Assembly (NCBI GenBank): GCA_029547045.1
Contig: JAKPQL010000063.1
Coordinates: 55,727-119,726, forward strand
DNA from: Deltaproteobacteria bacterium
GTDB lineage: Bacteria; Desulfobacterota; Desulfomonilia; UBA1062
Direction: 5' to 3'
DNA: 64,000 nt
The notes beneath the pieces were generated by a model. The model made no database searches and was not told the origin of the DNA. It worked only from the letters and a program-made list of their open reading frames with translations. Position 1 is the first letter of the stretch, and every line of letters starts with the position of its first letter. This document shows positions 8,442 to 18,879 of the stretch, piece by piece. The position numbers and the translations under genes are program-made.

Positions 8442-9452
8442 CTAGGAGAAGGCCCTTCTGAAGGACGAGAGCATGGTCCGGATCTGGGCGTTGTACCAGA
8501 CATTGAGCGCCTGGTCCCACTGGAGGCCGGGCCCCACGCAGGCCTTGGCCATGCGCACCCACCCCGGCACCCCGAAGTGCCGGGCCAGGGACTCCAGCAC
8601 GTGGGTCCAGATGCGCTCCTGCTCCTTTGACCCCACGAGGCGGAAGCCCAGCTCGTAGACCGGGTCGTTTGCCCGGGCGAAGCCCCTCACCTGGGCCACG
8701 GTGACTCCGTCGGCCTCGTAGGCGGTGAAGCTCACCCAGCCGGATTCGGGGTGTCCCTGGGGGGTCATGAAGGTGAAGGACCCGCTGTCCGCATACACCA
8801 CCCACACGCCTGTGCTGATGAGCCCCGCAGGGGTGTGGGCGTTTATGATCACCGTCTCGCCCGGGGCAATGCCCCTGCTCGTGGGGAAGAAGCGGTTCTG
8901 GGGCGGCTGAAGGCTGGGGAAGTGATCCTTCAGCGCCTGGACGACTTCGGCCGGCGTCGCTGCAGACCCTGTGAGCCTGACCCGGTAGGTCTTCTCCCAG
9001 AGCTGGCCGAAGCCCTGCACCGGGCCCACCAGGCCGAGCCCGTCCACGTTGAGGTTCACCGCCCCTTCGGGCACTTCGGACAGCGAGATCCTCTCGACGG
9101 GCCTGGCCCACGCGGCAGAGCGTTCCTTTGCATATGCCACCGGGGACGTCGCGGCCCGGGGTGCAAAGGCCTCCACGGTCCTGGTGGCCCGGAAGATGTC
9201 CATGAGCTCGGGGCCCACCCCGGTGGCGGTCACCTTCCTCCCCTGAACACCTGCGCGGAGCCTGAGCTTGATGAGCTCGTTCATCCCGGAGATATCGATG
9301 TGCTCGATGCCAGCACAGTCCAGCTCGATGCCGGTCTCCGTTGCGGCTGCGGCATAGGCGTCTCCCAGGGCGGTCGAGGCCGAGTCCGTTATGGTCCCGT
9401 TCAGGATGATGCGGCCCTTTTCACCCCGGGCCTGAAATGATCCTTCGGTCAT
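8442..9452 (-). CDS. STAS-domain protein fused to a DUF1990-like domain
   Basis: 336 aa. Residues about 8-100 have an anti-sigma-antagonist-like STAS pattern, with GIELDCAGIEHIDISGMNELIKLR in place of the usual segment around the phosphorylatable Ser; the Ser of IDISGMNEL is present. Residues 115-330 resemble DUF1990/START-like lipid-binding folds (SFTFMTPQGHPESGWVSFTAYE, then GFARANDPVYELGFRLVGSKEQE). No transmembrane segment. First gene of the operon that includes the CrtI-like oxidoreductase. The pairing suggests a cytoplasmic regulator or lipid carrier, but no function is established. Confidence 0.6.
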   Translation of the reverse strand: MTEGSFQARGEKGRIILNGTITDSASTALGDAYAAAATETGIELDCAGIEHIDISGMNELIKLRLRAGVQGRKVTATGVGPELMDIFRATRTVEAFAPRAATSPVAYAKERSAAWARPVERISLSEVPEGAVNLNVDGLGLVGPVQGFGQLWEKTYRVRLTGSAATPAEVVQALKDHFPSLQPPQNRFFPTSRGIAPGETVIINAHTPAGLISTGVWVVYADSGSFTFMTPQGHPESGWVSFTAYEADGVTVAQVRGFARANDPVYELGFRLVGSKEQERIWTHVLESLARHFGVPGWVRMAKACVGPGLQWDQALNVWYNAQIRTMLSSFRRAFS

Positions 9453-9512
9453 GGGAGCCTCCTGTCCTCAAGAGAGTTGCATCGGGTCGTGCGTCATACC
9501 CGTTCCACACCA

Positions 9513-11747
9513 CTATAGGGCTTCTGTGCCGCCGAGACAACCGCCTCCATGACCCTGCGCCCCTGCTGTTGCTTCCTGCAGGGTGCCCTCGCCGATGGTG
9601 ACGATACCCAGGTAGCCGTCCACGGTGAGCACGTCCCCCGTCCTGATGAGCTCCACCGCATGGGGCACGCCGGTGACGCAGGGAATCCCGTACTCCCGGG
9701 CGATGATGGCGCCGTGGATGAGCATGCCCCCCCTGCGCTCCACGATGGCCGCAGCCAGGGGAACCATGAAGGTCATGGTGGGGTCGATGGCGTCGCAGAC
9801 CATGACCTCGCCCGGGCTGAACGCTGAGAGTTCCTGCCGGGAAGACACGACACGGGCGGTGCCGGTGGCGATGCCGCTGCCCGCGGGTTGACCCACGAGC
9901 TGCCGCATGCGCACGGCAAATCCGGCCTGTGCATGCACACATTCGGCCTCCGGCTGCACGGGTGATATGATGGAAGGGTCCCTCAGGGCCCGCGGGATGT
10001 CGTCGTCCCCGACACGGTCCGCCCTCGGGCCCAGACGCTTCCTTGCCTCGTCCAGGGCCGCCTTCAGGTGGACCTTGATCCTGTCCAGGTATATGTTGTC
10101 GTCGTCCCTGAGCCGGTAGCTGGCCCGGGCGAGGCGGAGCAGCTCCCGGGCAAAGGGCTGCTGCTCGTCGGGGAAGAACAGCAGGTAGTACTCCTCCAGG
10201 TACTCCGTGGTGCGCCCCGACTGCTGAGACCCTGCGTCATGCCGGGATGCGTGCCGGAGAACCACGTCGTAGAGGACCCTGCCTTCCCGGGCACATCCCG
10301 GAGTCGAGCACGGGAGGTCCCCGAACTCGTCCAGGAAGGACCGCACCCGCTGCTGGAACCCGGGGTGCCGGCTCAGGTCGCCCCGCGCCAGTGCTCCGGC
10401 CAGGGACGGATCCTTCCGGACGACCGCGGCGAGGTCCTCGATCCCCCTGTTCCTCCTGATGCTGATCAGATCGTCGGACCTCAGGAGGTCCATGAACTCG
10501 TAGGGGTCCTGGGGTCTCACGGTGTCGTTGTAGAACCTTCCGAAGAGCCTCATGCCCTGGGCAAAGGGGATGAAATGCTCGCGGTAGGTCCGCTCCCAGA
10601 GCGCGCAGAGTTCGACCCTCGACTCGATCTCCCGGGCCAGGGCCCCGTCGTCCAGGTCCCTGAGGCCATGGTCGTCGAGCCGCTTGGCCACGGAGACCAT
10701 CTCGGGCACCAGCTCATCCTCGATGCGCGCCCAGAGCCTGGTGAGGTTGTCATAGCTCCGGCTCAGGCTGCGGTACCACGCCCTGTCATCTGCCTGCCCG
10801 GAACCGCCCGCCGTGACGGGACGGGCCTGGAGCACGTACAGGTCAGGGCCGCTCATGGTCCACTCCATGTCCTGGGGCGCACCGAAGAGTCCCTCCACCC
10901 GCATCCCCATCTCCACGATCCTGCGGACTTCCCCCTCGTCCAGGGGCGGAACCGATATGAGATCGGGAGGCAGAGGGGCCCGCACCACCCCGGCGGGACC
11001 GGGAACCATCCTGCCTTCCCTCACGGCCGCGTCATGGCTGATGATCGAGCCGTCGGAACGATGGATGATCCACCGGTCCGGTTCCACGGCACCGTCCACG
11101 AGGCCCTGATTCAGTCCGTAGACCGCCTCGATGACGGCCTGGGACGGGTCCGCGGGGTTCCGGCCGAAGAAGACCCCCGAGCGCTCTGAGTCCACGAGCT
11201 CCTGGAGGGTCACCGCCATGCTGCTGTGGTGAACGTCCAGCCCGAGTTCCCTGCGGTAGAGCAGGGCCGCATCCGACCACAGGGAGGCCCACACCAGGCG
11301 GATGTGGTCGAGGATGGGGTAGATGCCAGCCACGTTCAGATACGACTCGTGGAGCCCGGCGAACGATGCCTCGGAGGAGTCCTCCCCGGGCGCCGAGGAC
11401 CGCACCGCCACCCTGGCGTCACCGAAGAACTCCTCGATGGGCTGCATGAGCTTCTTCACCAGCGTACTGGGCATGGCCGTGTTCAGGAACATGCTCCTGA
11501 TACGCAGAGACGCGTCCCACAACTCCTCCCAGCGCATGTCCGAGAAGTCCTTGCGGTTCAGCTCCAGTGAGATACGCTCCAGGAGACCCGTTGACCGGGC
11601 ATACAGGTCGTAGGCCTCGGTGGTGACGCACAGCGTCCGGGGAACCCGGATACCCCTGGATGCAAGTATCCCCAGGCTGAAGGCCTTGCCCCCCACCCGG
11701 TGGACACCGGCCTCCGCAACGGCCTGCAATGGGATGACGAGATTCAT
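9513..11747 (-). CDS. PEP synthase / rifampin-phosphotransferase-like phosphotransferase
   Basis: 744 aa. Residues 1-310 are the ATP-grasp PPDK_N domain: VGGKAFSLGIL, then RSSAPGEDSSEASFAGLHESYL, and the ending PDLYVLQARPVT. After a helical middle the swivelling phospho-histidine domain carries GGMLIHGAIIAREYGIP with His678 as the expected phosphocarrier. There is no C-terminal PEP/pyruvate TIM barrel, so this is not a complete PEP synthase or PPDK; the layout matches rifampin phosphotransferase-type enzymes, which phosphorylate small molecules with ATP. Substrate unknown. Start ATG at 11747 overlaps the PNPOx-like stop. Confidence 0.8.
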   Translation of the reverse strand: MNLVIPLQAVAEAGVHRVGGKAFSLGILASRGIRVPRTLCVTTEAYDLYARSTGLLERISLELNRKDFSDMRWEELWDASLRIRSMFLNTAMPSTLVKKLMQPIEEFFGDARVAVRSSAPGEDSSEASFAGLHESYLNVAGIYPILDHIRLVWASLWSDAALLYRRELGLDVHHSSMAVTLQELVDSERSGVFFGRNPADPSQAVIEAVYGLNQGLVDGAVEPDRWIIHRSDGSIISHDAAVREGRMVPGPAGVVRAPLPPDLISVPPLDEGEVRRIVEMGMRVEGLFGAPQDMEWTMSGPDLYVLQARPVTAGGSGQADDRAWYRSLSRSYDNLTRLWARIEDELVPEMVSVAKRLDDHGLRDLDDGALAREIESRVELCALWERTYREHFIPFAQGMRLFGRFYNDTVRPQDPYEFMDLLRSDDLISIRRNRGIEDLAAVVRKDPSLAGALARGDLSRHPGFQQRVRSFLDEFGDLPCSTPGCAREGRVLYDVVLRHASRHDAGSQQSGRTTEYLEEYYLLFFPDEQQPFARELLRLARASYRLRDDDNIYLDRIKVHLKAALDEARKRLGPRADRVGDDDIPRALRDPSIISPVQPEAECVHAQAGFAVRMRQLVGQPAGSGIATGTARVVSSRQELSAFSPGEVMVCDAIDPTMTFMVPLAAAIVERRGGMLIHGAIIAREYGIPCVTGVPHAVELIRTGDVLTVDGYLGIVTIGEGTLQEATAGAQGHGGGCLGGTEAL

Positions 11748-12223
11748 TCCTTCAGCTTGAGCACCATGACGTGCTGGAACCGGCTCACCACGTAGTACCT
11801 GTCCACCTCGACGCGCATGAGGGCGCAGGTGGGAGACATGACGAAGTCCTCCAGATGGGGGTGCTTTGCCAGGTAGACCTTGAGCAGTGCATCCCTGGCC
11901 GGGCCCATGACCTCGGAGGCGTTCCCGGTGGCCGTCACCGCCATGGCCTCGTGGAAGTCCGACACCTTGTTGCTCCGGTTGTCCACGAGCATGGAGACAC
12001 GGGGCTCGGAGCCGATGTTCGAAAATTTCCGCGTGGCCCGGGTGGTGGCGAAGACGAGGTTTTTCAGGTCGTCCGAGGAGGAGAAGGCCACCAGGTTGCA
12101 GTAGGGCTGGCCGTGCTCGCTGGTGGACAGGACGGCGAGCCCCTGGCTCGCGAACAGGGCCTTGAGCTGGAGCGTGAGCTGCTGGTGATCCACGACCTTG
12201 ACTTCTCTGGCCTCGAAATCCAT
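11744..12223 (-). CDS. Pyridoxamine-5'-phosphate-oxidase-like flavin protein
   Basis: 159 aa with the split-barrel FMN-binding pattern: LFASQGLAVLSTSEHGQPYC, FSSSDDLKNLVFATTRATRK, and SNIGSEPRVSMLVDNRSNK. This superfamily includes PNPOx, flavin reductases and heme-utilisation proteins; it is not long enough to be a true PdxH and the reaction is unassigned. ATG at 12223 has GGAGGG upstream. It is the first gene of a pair with the PEP-synthase-like enzyme, a combination that suggests joint modification or detoxification of a small molecule. Confidence 0.75.
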   Translation of the reverse strand: MDFEAREVKVVDHQQLTLQLKALFASQGLAVLSTSEHGQPYCNLVAFSSSDDLKNLVFATTRATRKFSNIGSEPRVSMLVDNRSNKVSDFHEAMAVTATGNASEVMGPARDALLKVYLAKHPHLEDFVMSPTCALMRVEVDRYYVVSRFQHVMVLKLKE

Positions 12224-12370
12224 GGTCCCTCCTTCCTGATGGGAAACACGCTGACAGGACGCCGGGGCGTGTATACGGCCTTGGAGCAAATAATAATGGC
12301 TTTGCAGTGACAGTCAATGCACCGGGGTGAAGGGGGGGTCACTCTGCGCCTGTGCACCGGGGGGAGACGC

Positions 12371-15300
12371 TCACAGGGACTTGAGCACCCTGTCCAGCTC
12401 CATGCGGAGGCTCTCGAGACGGTAGGGCTTCTTGATGAATCCCGCCAGCCCCTTGCCGAGGAAGCGCTGGGTGGTCTCCTGCTCGTTGTACCCGCTGGAG
12501 AGGATGACCCTGACCTTTTCGTCCATTTTCTTGAGTTCCTCGAGGGTCTCCATGCCGTCCTTCCTGGGCATGGTGAGATCCAGGATGACGCAGCAGATTC
12601 TGCCCGCATGCTTCCGGAAAACCTCGAGGGCCTCCTCACCGTCGGCAGCCGTGAGGACATCGAATCCGAGGCGCTCCACCATGGAGGCGCAGAGCTCCCT
12701 CACCATGTCCTCGTCATCCACCACCAGCACCGTGCCGCCCGTTCCCCCACTCTTCTTCCTGGCCTTGGGGAGCCGCGCCTGTTTGAACCTGTCCGGCCCG
12801 GTCTCCTCCTCATCCACGACGGCCTCCGGGATGAGCACCGTGATGGACGTACCCGCCCCGGGCCTGGACCTGACCACGATGGCGCCCCTGTGCCCGGTGA
12901 TGATACCGCTCACCGCTGCCAGGCCGAGGCCCCTGCCCGTGAACTTGGTGGTGAAGAAGGGGTCGAAAAGCCGGTCCATGGTGTCGTCGTCCATGCCGCA
13001 CCCCGTGTCCGTCACCTCCAGGAAGACAAAGGTGCCCGGCTCGGGTTTCTCCTTGAGGCGGCTCTGCTGCAGGAATGCACGGTCGCACTCGCTGACCCCG
13101 GTGGTGATGCCCACCACGCCCGGCGCCTCGCCGATGGCCTCGGAGGCGTTCACGATAAGGTTCATGACGATCTGCTGGATCTGGCCTGGGTCCGCCTTTA
13201 TGGGGGGGAGCCCCCTGGGCGTCTGGAGGTTCAGGGTGACGGTCTTGGAGATGGATGCCTTGAGCAGGTGGGACATCTCCTCCACCAGCTCGCTCAGGTC
13301 GAAGACCTTCAGGTCGAACCTGCCCTTGCCCGAGTAGGCCAGCATCTGGTTGGTGAGGTCCGCTGCCCTGCGGGCCGCCACCAGCGCATGGTCAAGATAG
13401 GGCCGGGACAGGGAGAGCGGGGACAGGTCGAGCTGGGCGAGGTCCAGGTTGCCCAGGATGGCCATGAGGAGGTTGTTGAAGTCATGGGCGATGCCGCCCG
13501 CCATGACGCCCAGGCTCTCGAGGCGCTGGGCATGGAGGAGCCGGCGCTCCATCTCGAGGCGGTGCTCCTCCTCCCGCTTGCGCTCCGTGATGTCGCGGGC
13601 CGTGATGATAATGCCCTCGATGCCCGGGTAGTCCATGAGGTTGTTGCCGATTGCCTCCAGGTGCACCCACGTTCCGTCCGCCCTGCGGAACCGGAACTCG
13701 GTGGGCGTGCCGTCGTTCTTCTTCTCGAACACCTCCCCGAGATCACCGGCGACCCTGGGCACATCATCGGGATGGATGTTCTCAAGGGGGGACCTTCCCA
13801 GGAGGGCCCCGGGCGGGAAGCCCAGTATCCGGGAAAAGGAGGGGGTCTCGTAAGAGATGCGCCCGTCCTTGTCCAGTATCACGATGATGTCCGAGGAGCT
13901 CTGGATCAGCGTGCGGAAGCGGTCCTCGCTCTCTCTGAGCGCATCCTCGGCCCTCTCGCGCTCCGTTATGTCGTGCACGATGGAATAGAGAAGGGTCCTG
14001 CCGGCCACCGTGATGGGACCGCTGAAGACCTCCACGTCCCGTATCTCGCCGCTGCAGAGGCGGTGCCTGAAGACGAAGCTCCTCCTCCCCTGCCAGCGTG
14101 CCTTCTCCATCTCCGCAAAGACCTCGTCGCGGGAGAGCGTGTTGATGTCGGTGATCTTCCTCGCCGTGAGCTCTTGCCTGGTCGCGCCGTAGTAGGTGCA
14201 GGCGGCCGGGTTCGCGTCCACGATGTCCCCGGTCTCCGGGTCGATGAGCAGCATGACGGCATGGGAGTTGTCGAACAGGCTGTGGTACCGCTCCTCGCTC
14301 TCCCTGAGGGCCTCCTCGGCCTGCCTGCGCTCGGTGATGTCACGTGCCGCAGCGTAGATCGTGTCTTCCACGGGCGCCGCGCGCCACTCGAGCCAGCAAT
14401 AGGAACCATCGCTCCGCAGGTACCGGTTGACGAAGTTCACCACTTCATGGCCGGATGCGAGCCGGGCCACGACATCCTCGGTGCCCTTCACGTCGTCGGG
14501 GTGGATGAAATCAAAGAACCTGCCCGCCATGAGCTCTTCACGGGAATAGCCCAGCAACCCCTCCCAGGCCCTGTTCAGGAGGCGGAACCGACCGTCCATG
14601 CCCGCGATGCACAGCAGGTCCACGGCAACGTCGAAGAACCGGTTGAGCTCCTCGGTTTTCTCCCGGAGCAGCTCCTCCGCGTTCTTCCGCTGCGTGATGT
14701 CCCCGATGCTGCCCAGCATGCGGTACGCCCTTCCCTCCTCGTCGGCGACGAACACCCCGTGGTCTTCCACGTAGATGTACTCCCTGTCCTTCCTGCGCAC
14801 CCGGTATTCGGCCTGGTACAAGCCGCACTCGGCGCGGGCGGCATCCAGGATCGCCGCGGTCTTTTCCCGATCTTCGGGGTGGATCATGGAGATCCATGTC
14901 TTCATGTCCGTCCCGCCGAACCGCTCGGGAACAAGGCCGGTGACCTGCGATACGGCGCCGTGCCAGGTGATCCGCCCCGAGGGGATATGACAGTCGTACA
15001 CGAGCTTGCCCGTCAGCTCGGCCATGAGCCGGTAGCGCTCCTCGCTCTCGCGCAGGGCGTTCTCAGCCTTCCTGCGGTCTGTGACGTCCAGGAGCACGCC
15101 GTTGAACACGAGCTCTCCGTCGTGCCGTTCGGGATGCGAGACACCGCGCACGTAGAGCTCCTCTCCGTCGGGCTTGATGTACCTGACCTCGCATTCCCAG
15201 GGGCTCTGTGTGCTCACCGCCTCCTTGATGGAGGCAAGGAAGCGCTCCCTGTCCTCGGGCGCGACGCGCTCGGTGAACCGCTCGAAAAAATCATCCGGAG

Positions 15301-17431
15301 TGCTGTCGATGCACAGGAGCTCTTCCACGCGCTTGCTCACGAAGTACAGGCCCATCTCGCCGCCGGGCCTGGCGTAGAACTGGTAGACGGCACCGGGGAT
15401 GTTCGTGGTGATGCCCCTGATCTTCGCCTCGCTCGCGCGTAGCGCCTCTTCAGCGCGCTTGCGCTCGGTGATGTCCAGGGCTGTGAAGGTGACCCCGGCG
15501 GAGTGGTTCTGGGGATCGATGGGCGTGGAGCTCAGGATGATGTCGATGGCTGATCCGTCCTTGCGCAGCCACCTCGTTTCCACGGTACCGGTGCCCTTCT
15601 CGCCGATCTGCCGGTACTTCTCGGCGCCCACGAAGTCGTAGTCCTCCTGGCTCGGGTAGAGGACACGGGCCGACCGGCCCACGAGCTCGCCCCTGGCATA
15701 GCCCGTCATCTCGCAGATGCGGTCGTTCACCTCCACCAGGACGCGGTCCACCACCACCCCGATGCCCGTGGGTGCCACCCGGAAGATGCTGTCGAGCCTG
15801 GCCTGGCGCTCCCGGATGGCTCTCTCCGCCTCCTTGCGCCCGGTGATGTCGCTCACCACACCGTCGTAGGAATCCATGGCGCCGGTCTCGTCCCGGTGGA
15901 TGACCGGCATGTTGCTCACCCAGCGGACCGTGCCGTCCTTGCGACGGATGCGGTGCTCGATGGGGTCCACCCGCTCGCCGGCGGTCACCCGGTTGAAGTG
16001 CTCGCGCACCATCTCCCGGTCCTCCTCCTCCACCATGGAGAACCAGAGGTAGGGGTCTTTCTCGAAGTCCTCGGCCGTGTACCCGGTCACCGCCTCGCAG
16101 GCGGCGCTGTGCACCGTGCGGGTGACGTTCCCCTCCTCCAGGTACACGGTGTAGATGTAGTCGGTGATGGCCGCAGTGATCTTCCGGTAGCGTTCCTCGC
16201 TCTCCCTCAGTGCCCGCTCCATACTCTTGCGTTTCGTTATGTCGCGCGCCATCGAAAGAATGTATTCGGTGCCTCCGATGGCAATGACGGTCGCGGAAAG
16301 GAGCATGTCCCTGAGCTGGCCCGCCTTGGTCCTCAGTGCCGCCTCGAACAGATTCAGGGCCCGGTCCCTGCGGAGCGCATCCATGAACCGTTCCCTCTCC
16401 TCGGGGTGCGCCCAGATCCCCAGTTCCGTCGTGGTGTGATCTATGAGTTCCTCCCTGGAGTAGCCGGTCCGGCGCTCGTATGCCCTGTTTATGTCGATGA
16501 TCCTGCCCGTGCCCAGCTCGGATATGGATATGGCGTCCGGGCTCGACTGGAAGGCGAGGGAGAACTTCTGTTCGGAAAGCTGGAGCAGCTCGGCGGAGCG
16601 CTTCTGCTCGGTGACGTCGTGGACGATGGTGAGGAGATGGCGCTGGTCGCCCACCTCCAGGATGCTCCCCGACACCACCACGTCCCGGAGGGTGCCGTCC
16701 TTCTTCCGGAATCTCGTGTCGAACCGGTCCACCCTGCCCCGGGCCTGGACGAGTTCGATATAGCGGGCGCTGTCTCCAGGGTCGGCCCAGATGCCGAACC
16801 CCAGCACCTCCCTGCCCACGAGATCCTTCCGGGAAAAGCCGGTGAGGGCCTCGTATGCCCTGTTCACATCCATGTACCTGCCCATGGCCGGATCGGATAT
16901 GGAGATGGCCAGCGGGCTCGCATGGAAGGCCGCGGCGAACTTCTTCTCGGAGAGCAGGAGGAGCTGCTCGCTGAGCTTCAGCGCCTCCTCTGACCGCTTG
17001 CGCATGGTGACGTCCCGGAAGGTGGTGAGGTTCGCCTCCCGGCCCCTGAACGGCACCTTCTGCCCGATGGCCTCGATCCACCGGATGTCCCCCCGGGGGG
17101 TGACGATGCGGAACTCGTCGAGGAAACCGCCCTTGCCCTCTTTTGCCAGCAGGTTGTTCTCAAAGGCGCGCTGGACGTCGTCTTGGTGGATAAACTGGGC
17201 CATGTTCAGGCCCCGGGGGTCTTTCCTGGGTCTCAGCCCCACGATGCGGTAGGCTGCCCTGTTGGCGAAGAGGATGCCGCCTTCCCAGTCGATGACCACC
17301 ATCCCGTCGAGCATGTTGTTCGACATGACGTCGAAGAACTCACGGACCTCCTGCTGACTCTTCATCCTCCGTTCGGGAATGGGGGCGGATGCCTCAGGGG
17401 GGACAGGGATGTCCGGCGCCCCTGCGCTCAT
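12371..17431 (-). CDS. Hybrid sensor histidine kinase with ten PAS domains
   Basis: About 1686 aa, no signal peptide or membrane helix, so cytoplasmic. Ten consecutive PAS/PAC units span roughly residues 25-1290, each ending in an ITERK/ITQRK-type linker. The transmitter follows: [15 protein letters not shown] with phospho-acceptor His1316, N-box around [11 protein letters not shown]-boxes DTGCGM and [11 protein letters not shown]-terminal receiver domain has VVDDED and phospho-acceptor Asp1618 in [12 protein letters not shown]. The H-box and ATP domain resemble NtrB-type kinases. The start is uncertain: ATG 17431 is used; ATG 17365 and 17509 are alternatives. No dedicated response regulator gene adjoins it, so its output partner is unknown. 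Confidence 0.85.
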   Translation of the reverse strand: MSAGAPDIPVPPEASAPIPERRMKSQQEVREFFDVMSNNMLDGMVVIDWEGGILFANRAAYRIVGLRPRKDPRGLNMAQFIHQDDVQRAFENNLLAKEGKGGFLDEFRIVTPRGDIRWIEAIGQKVPFRGREANLTTFRDVTMRKRSEEALKLSEQLLLLSEKKFAAAFHASPLAISISDPAMGRYMDVNRAYEALTGFSRKDLVGREVLGFGIWADPGDSARYIELVQARGRVDRFDTRFRKKDGTLRDVVVSGSILEVGDQRHLLTIVHDVTEQKRSAELLQLSEQKFSLAFQSSPDAISISELGTGRIIDINRAYERRTGYSREELIDHTTTELGIWAHPEERERFMDALRRDRALNLFEAALRTKAGQLRDMLLSATVIAIGGTEYILSMARDITKRKSMERALRESEERYRKITAAITDYIYTVYLEEGNVTRTVHSAACEAVTGYTAEDFEKDPYLWFSMVEEEDREMVREHFNRVTAGERVDPIEHRIRRKDGTVRWVSNMPVIHRDETGAMDSYDGVVSDITGRKEAERAIRERQARLDSIFRVAPTGIGVVVDRVLVEVNDRICEMTGYARGELVGRSARVLYPSQEDYDFVGAEKYRQIGEKGTGTVETRWLRKDGSAIDIILSSTPIDPQNHSAGVTFTALDITERKRAEEALRASEAKIRGITTNIPGAVYQFYARPGGEMGLYFVSKRVEELLCIDSTPDDFFERFTERVAPEDRERFLASIKEAVSTQSPWECEVRYIKPDGEELYVRGVSHPERHDGELVFNGVLLDVTDRRKAENALRESEERYRLMAELTGKLVYDCHIPSGRITWHGAVSQVTGLVPERFGGTDMKTWISMIHPEDREKTAAILDAARAECGLYQAEYRVRRKDREYIYVEDHGVFVADEEGRAYRMLGSIGDITQRKNAEELLREKTEELNRFFDVAVDLLCIAGMDGRFRLLNRAWEGLLGYSREELMAGRFFDFIHPDDVKGTEDVVARLASGHEVVNFVNRYLRSDGSYCWLEWRAAPVEDTIYAAARDITERRQAEEALRESEERYHSLFDNSHAVMLLIDPETGDIVDANPAACTYYGATRQELTARKITDINTLSRDEVFAEMEKARWQGRRSFVFRHRLCSGEIRDVEVFSGPITVAGRTLLYSIVHDITERERAEDALRESEDRFRTLIQSSSDIIVILDKDGRISYETPSFSRILGFPPGALLGRSPLENIHPDDVPRVAGDLGEVFEKKNDGTPTEFRFRRADGTWVHLEAIGNNLMDYPGIEGIIITARDITERKREEEHRLEMERRLLHAQRLESLGVMAGGIAHDFNNLLMAILGNLDLAQLDLSPLSLSRPYLDHALVAARRAADLTNQMLAYSGKGRFDLKVFDLSELVEEMSHLLKASISKTVTLNLQTPRGLPPIKADPGQIQQIVMNLIVNASEAIGEAPGVVGITTGVSECDRAFLQQSRLKEKPEPGTFVFLEVTDTGCGMDDDTMDRLFDPFFTTKFTGRGLGLAAVSGIITGHRGAIVVRSRPGAGTSITVLIPEAVVDEEETGPDRFKQARLPKARKKSGGTGGTVLVVDDEDMVRELCASMVERLGFDVLTAADGEEALEVFRKHAGRICCVILDLTMPRKDGMETLEELKKMDEKVRVILSSGYNEQETTQRFLGKGLAGFIKKPYRLESLRMELDRVLKSL

Positions 17432-17726
17432 GTTCTTGGCCCGGGGTTTCCTTTCTCGATCCCTCGGGGAACCGCTCCTCCTGGTTGCCACCTGCGTTCG
17501 CCTCCCCATGCACCTGAATGCGGGCACACTTCACCGTCATCTATCCTATGACCATGTAATAACCCCTTTCGCCCCGGTGTCAATGGAGGAGGCTCTCCCT
17601 TCCCCCTGCAGGGCCCATGGAAGGGTTCGGACCCGTCCCGGGCGATTACAAAAAGGTACACCCCTCATACCCCTCCGAATCCGTCCGATGTACTGGGGTA
17701 AGAACTACTGGGGGGGTACAGGCATC

Positions 17727-18866
17727 ATGGGGTCGCTTCACGATAGGCCATATGCATTCATTGCGTGCTCGTTCGTTTCCCTCTGTCTGCTCTCGGCATC
17801 ATGCAGCGGCTCTCAGAGCCCATCCAGCGGAACCCTGGCCCTGTCGCTCACCGACGCCCCGGCACCCGGATACCAGGCCCTGTACGTCACCATCGCAGAG
17901 GTCCAGGTGCACAGGGCCGGTACCCCGGAGACCGAGTGGTTCAGCGTCTGCTCCCCGGAGACCACCTTCAACCTCATGGAACTCCTGAACGGCTCCCTCG
18001 ATCCTGTGGGAGCTGCAAGCCTGGAGGCCGGCACGTACACCGGGATGCGGATCATCCTGGGCCGTTCTCCGGACAGAGAGCTGAACATCCTCGACCATGC
18101 CCATCCCCATGCCAACTACCTCGTCACCGCCTCGGGCGCAGAGATCGAGCTGAAGGTGCAACGCGGATTCGCCCCGGGCATACTGATCGAGCACCCCTTC
18201 ACGGTGGACCCCCTGTACACCACGGAGCTCGTGCTGGATTTCGATGCCCTGCATTCAGTGGCAAAGACCGGCTCCGCAGGCGCCATGCTGCTCAAGCCCG
18301 TCATCAAGGTCGTGGATATCGCCCAAAGCGCCACGGTATCCGGATCTGCACTCGACCGGGACGGCAACGCCCTGGCCGGGGTGAGGGTGAGCGCGCAGAC
18401 CCTTGGAGCGGCAACCGCCACGGGGTCCACTGCCGGTGCCACCCTGACGGACGATTCCGGATCCTACCTGCTGCACGTGGAGCCCGGCACCAGGCTGCAG
18501 CCCAGGACGCATCTCCTGGTGGCCTATGCCGACGGTTACGCGCCGGCCTGCAGAAAGCTTACGGCGCCCTATGTCATGAACTACCCGGCCGAATTCATCC
18601 TCGAGCCTGCCCCCATGGGGACCATCACCTGCCGTATCAGCCTGCCCCGGGGCAGGGCCGATACGACGGCGGTCGTCGAATTCAGGCAGCCGGCACCGGG
18701 TACCGGCTCCGACCTGGTCACCATCAAGACCTTCACTGCGGGCGAGAACGGGTCGTACGACATAGCCCTGCCGGCCGGGACCTACACCGTTGCCGCGGCC
18801 TGCGAGGGCAGCGAGAACGTCGTGGAGGGAATCCCGACCGGCGGCCTAGTTTCCGTGTCGTTCTGA
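17727..18866 (+). CDS. DUF4382 lipoprotein with carboxypeptidase-regulatory-like domain
   Basis: 379 aa. A lipoprotein-like signal ends LLSASC (Cys26). Next is a DUF4382 domain: GTLALSLTDAPAPGYQALYVTI, then GTYTGMRIILG and VLDFDALHSV. From about residue 205 is a carboxypeptidase-regulatory-like Ig domain (VSGSALDRDGNALAGVRVSAQ, DDSGSYLLHVEPG) and a second beta domain. Such proteins are surface or periplasmic lipoproteins of unknown role. A G-rich Shine-Dalgarno-like run lies at 17710-17716. It is divergent from the histidine kinase across 295 bases in which I see no convincing promoter. Confidence 0.75.
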   Translation: MGSLHDRPYAFIACSFVSLCLLSASCSGSQSPSSGTLALSLTDAPAPGYQALYVTIAEVQVHRAGTPETEWFSVCSPETTFNLMELLNGSLDPVGAASLEAGTYTGMRIILGRSPDRELNILDHAHPHANYLVTASGAEIELKVQRGFAPGILIEHPFTVDPLYTTELVLDFDALHSVAKTGSAGAMLLKPVIKVVDIAQSATVSGSALDRDGNALAGVRVSAQTLGAATATGSTAGATLTDDSGSYLLHVEPGTRLQPRTHLLVAYADGYAPACRKLTAPYVMNYPAEFILEPAPMGTITCRISLPRGRADTTAVVEFRQPAPGTGSDLVTIKTFTAGENGSYDIALPAGTYTVAAACEGSENVVEGIPTGGLVSVSF

Positions 18867-18879
18867 CGGAGCCGTTGCT

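Noticed and set aside
7717..9111. A 464-aa minus-strand frame overlapping the STAS and CrtI-like genes
   Set aside because: Shadow frame on the same strand, spanning a gene boundary; the two real frames carry clear motifs.
9513..11747. True PEP synthase or pyruvate phosphate dikinase
   Set aside because: The C-terminal PEP/pyruvate-binding barrel is absent.
12317..15442. A 1041-aa plus-strand open frame
   Set aside because: It runs antisense through the PAS kinase, has low-complexity His/Gly/Pro/Arg-rich text and no domain motif; GC-rich genes often leave the opposite strand open.
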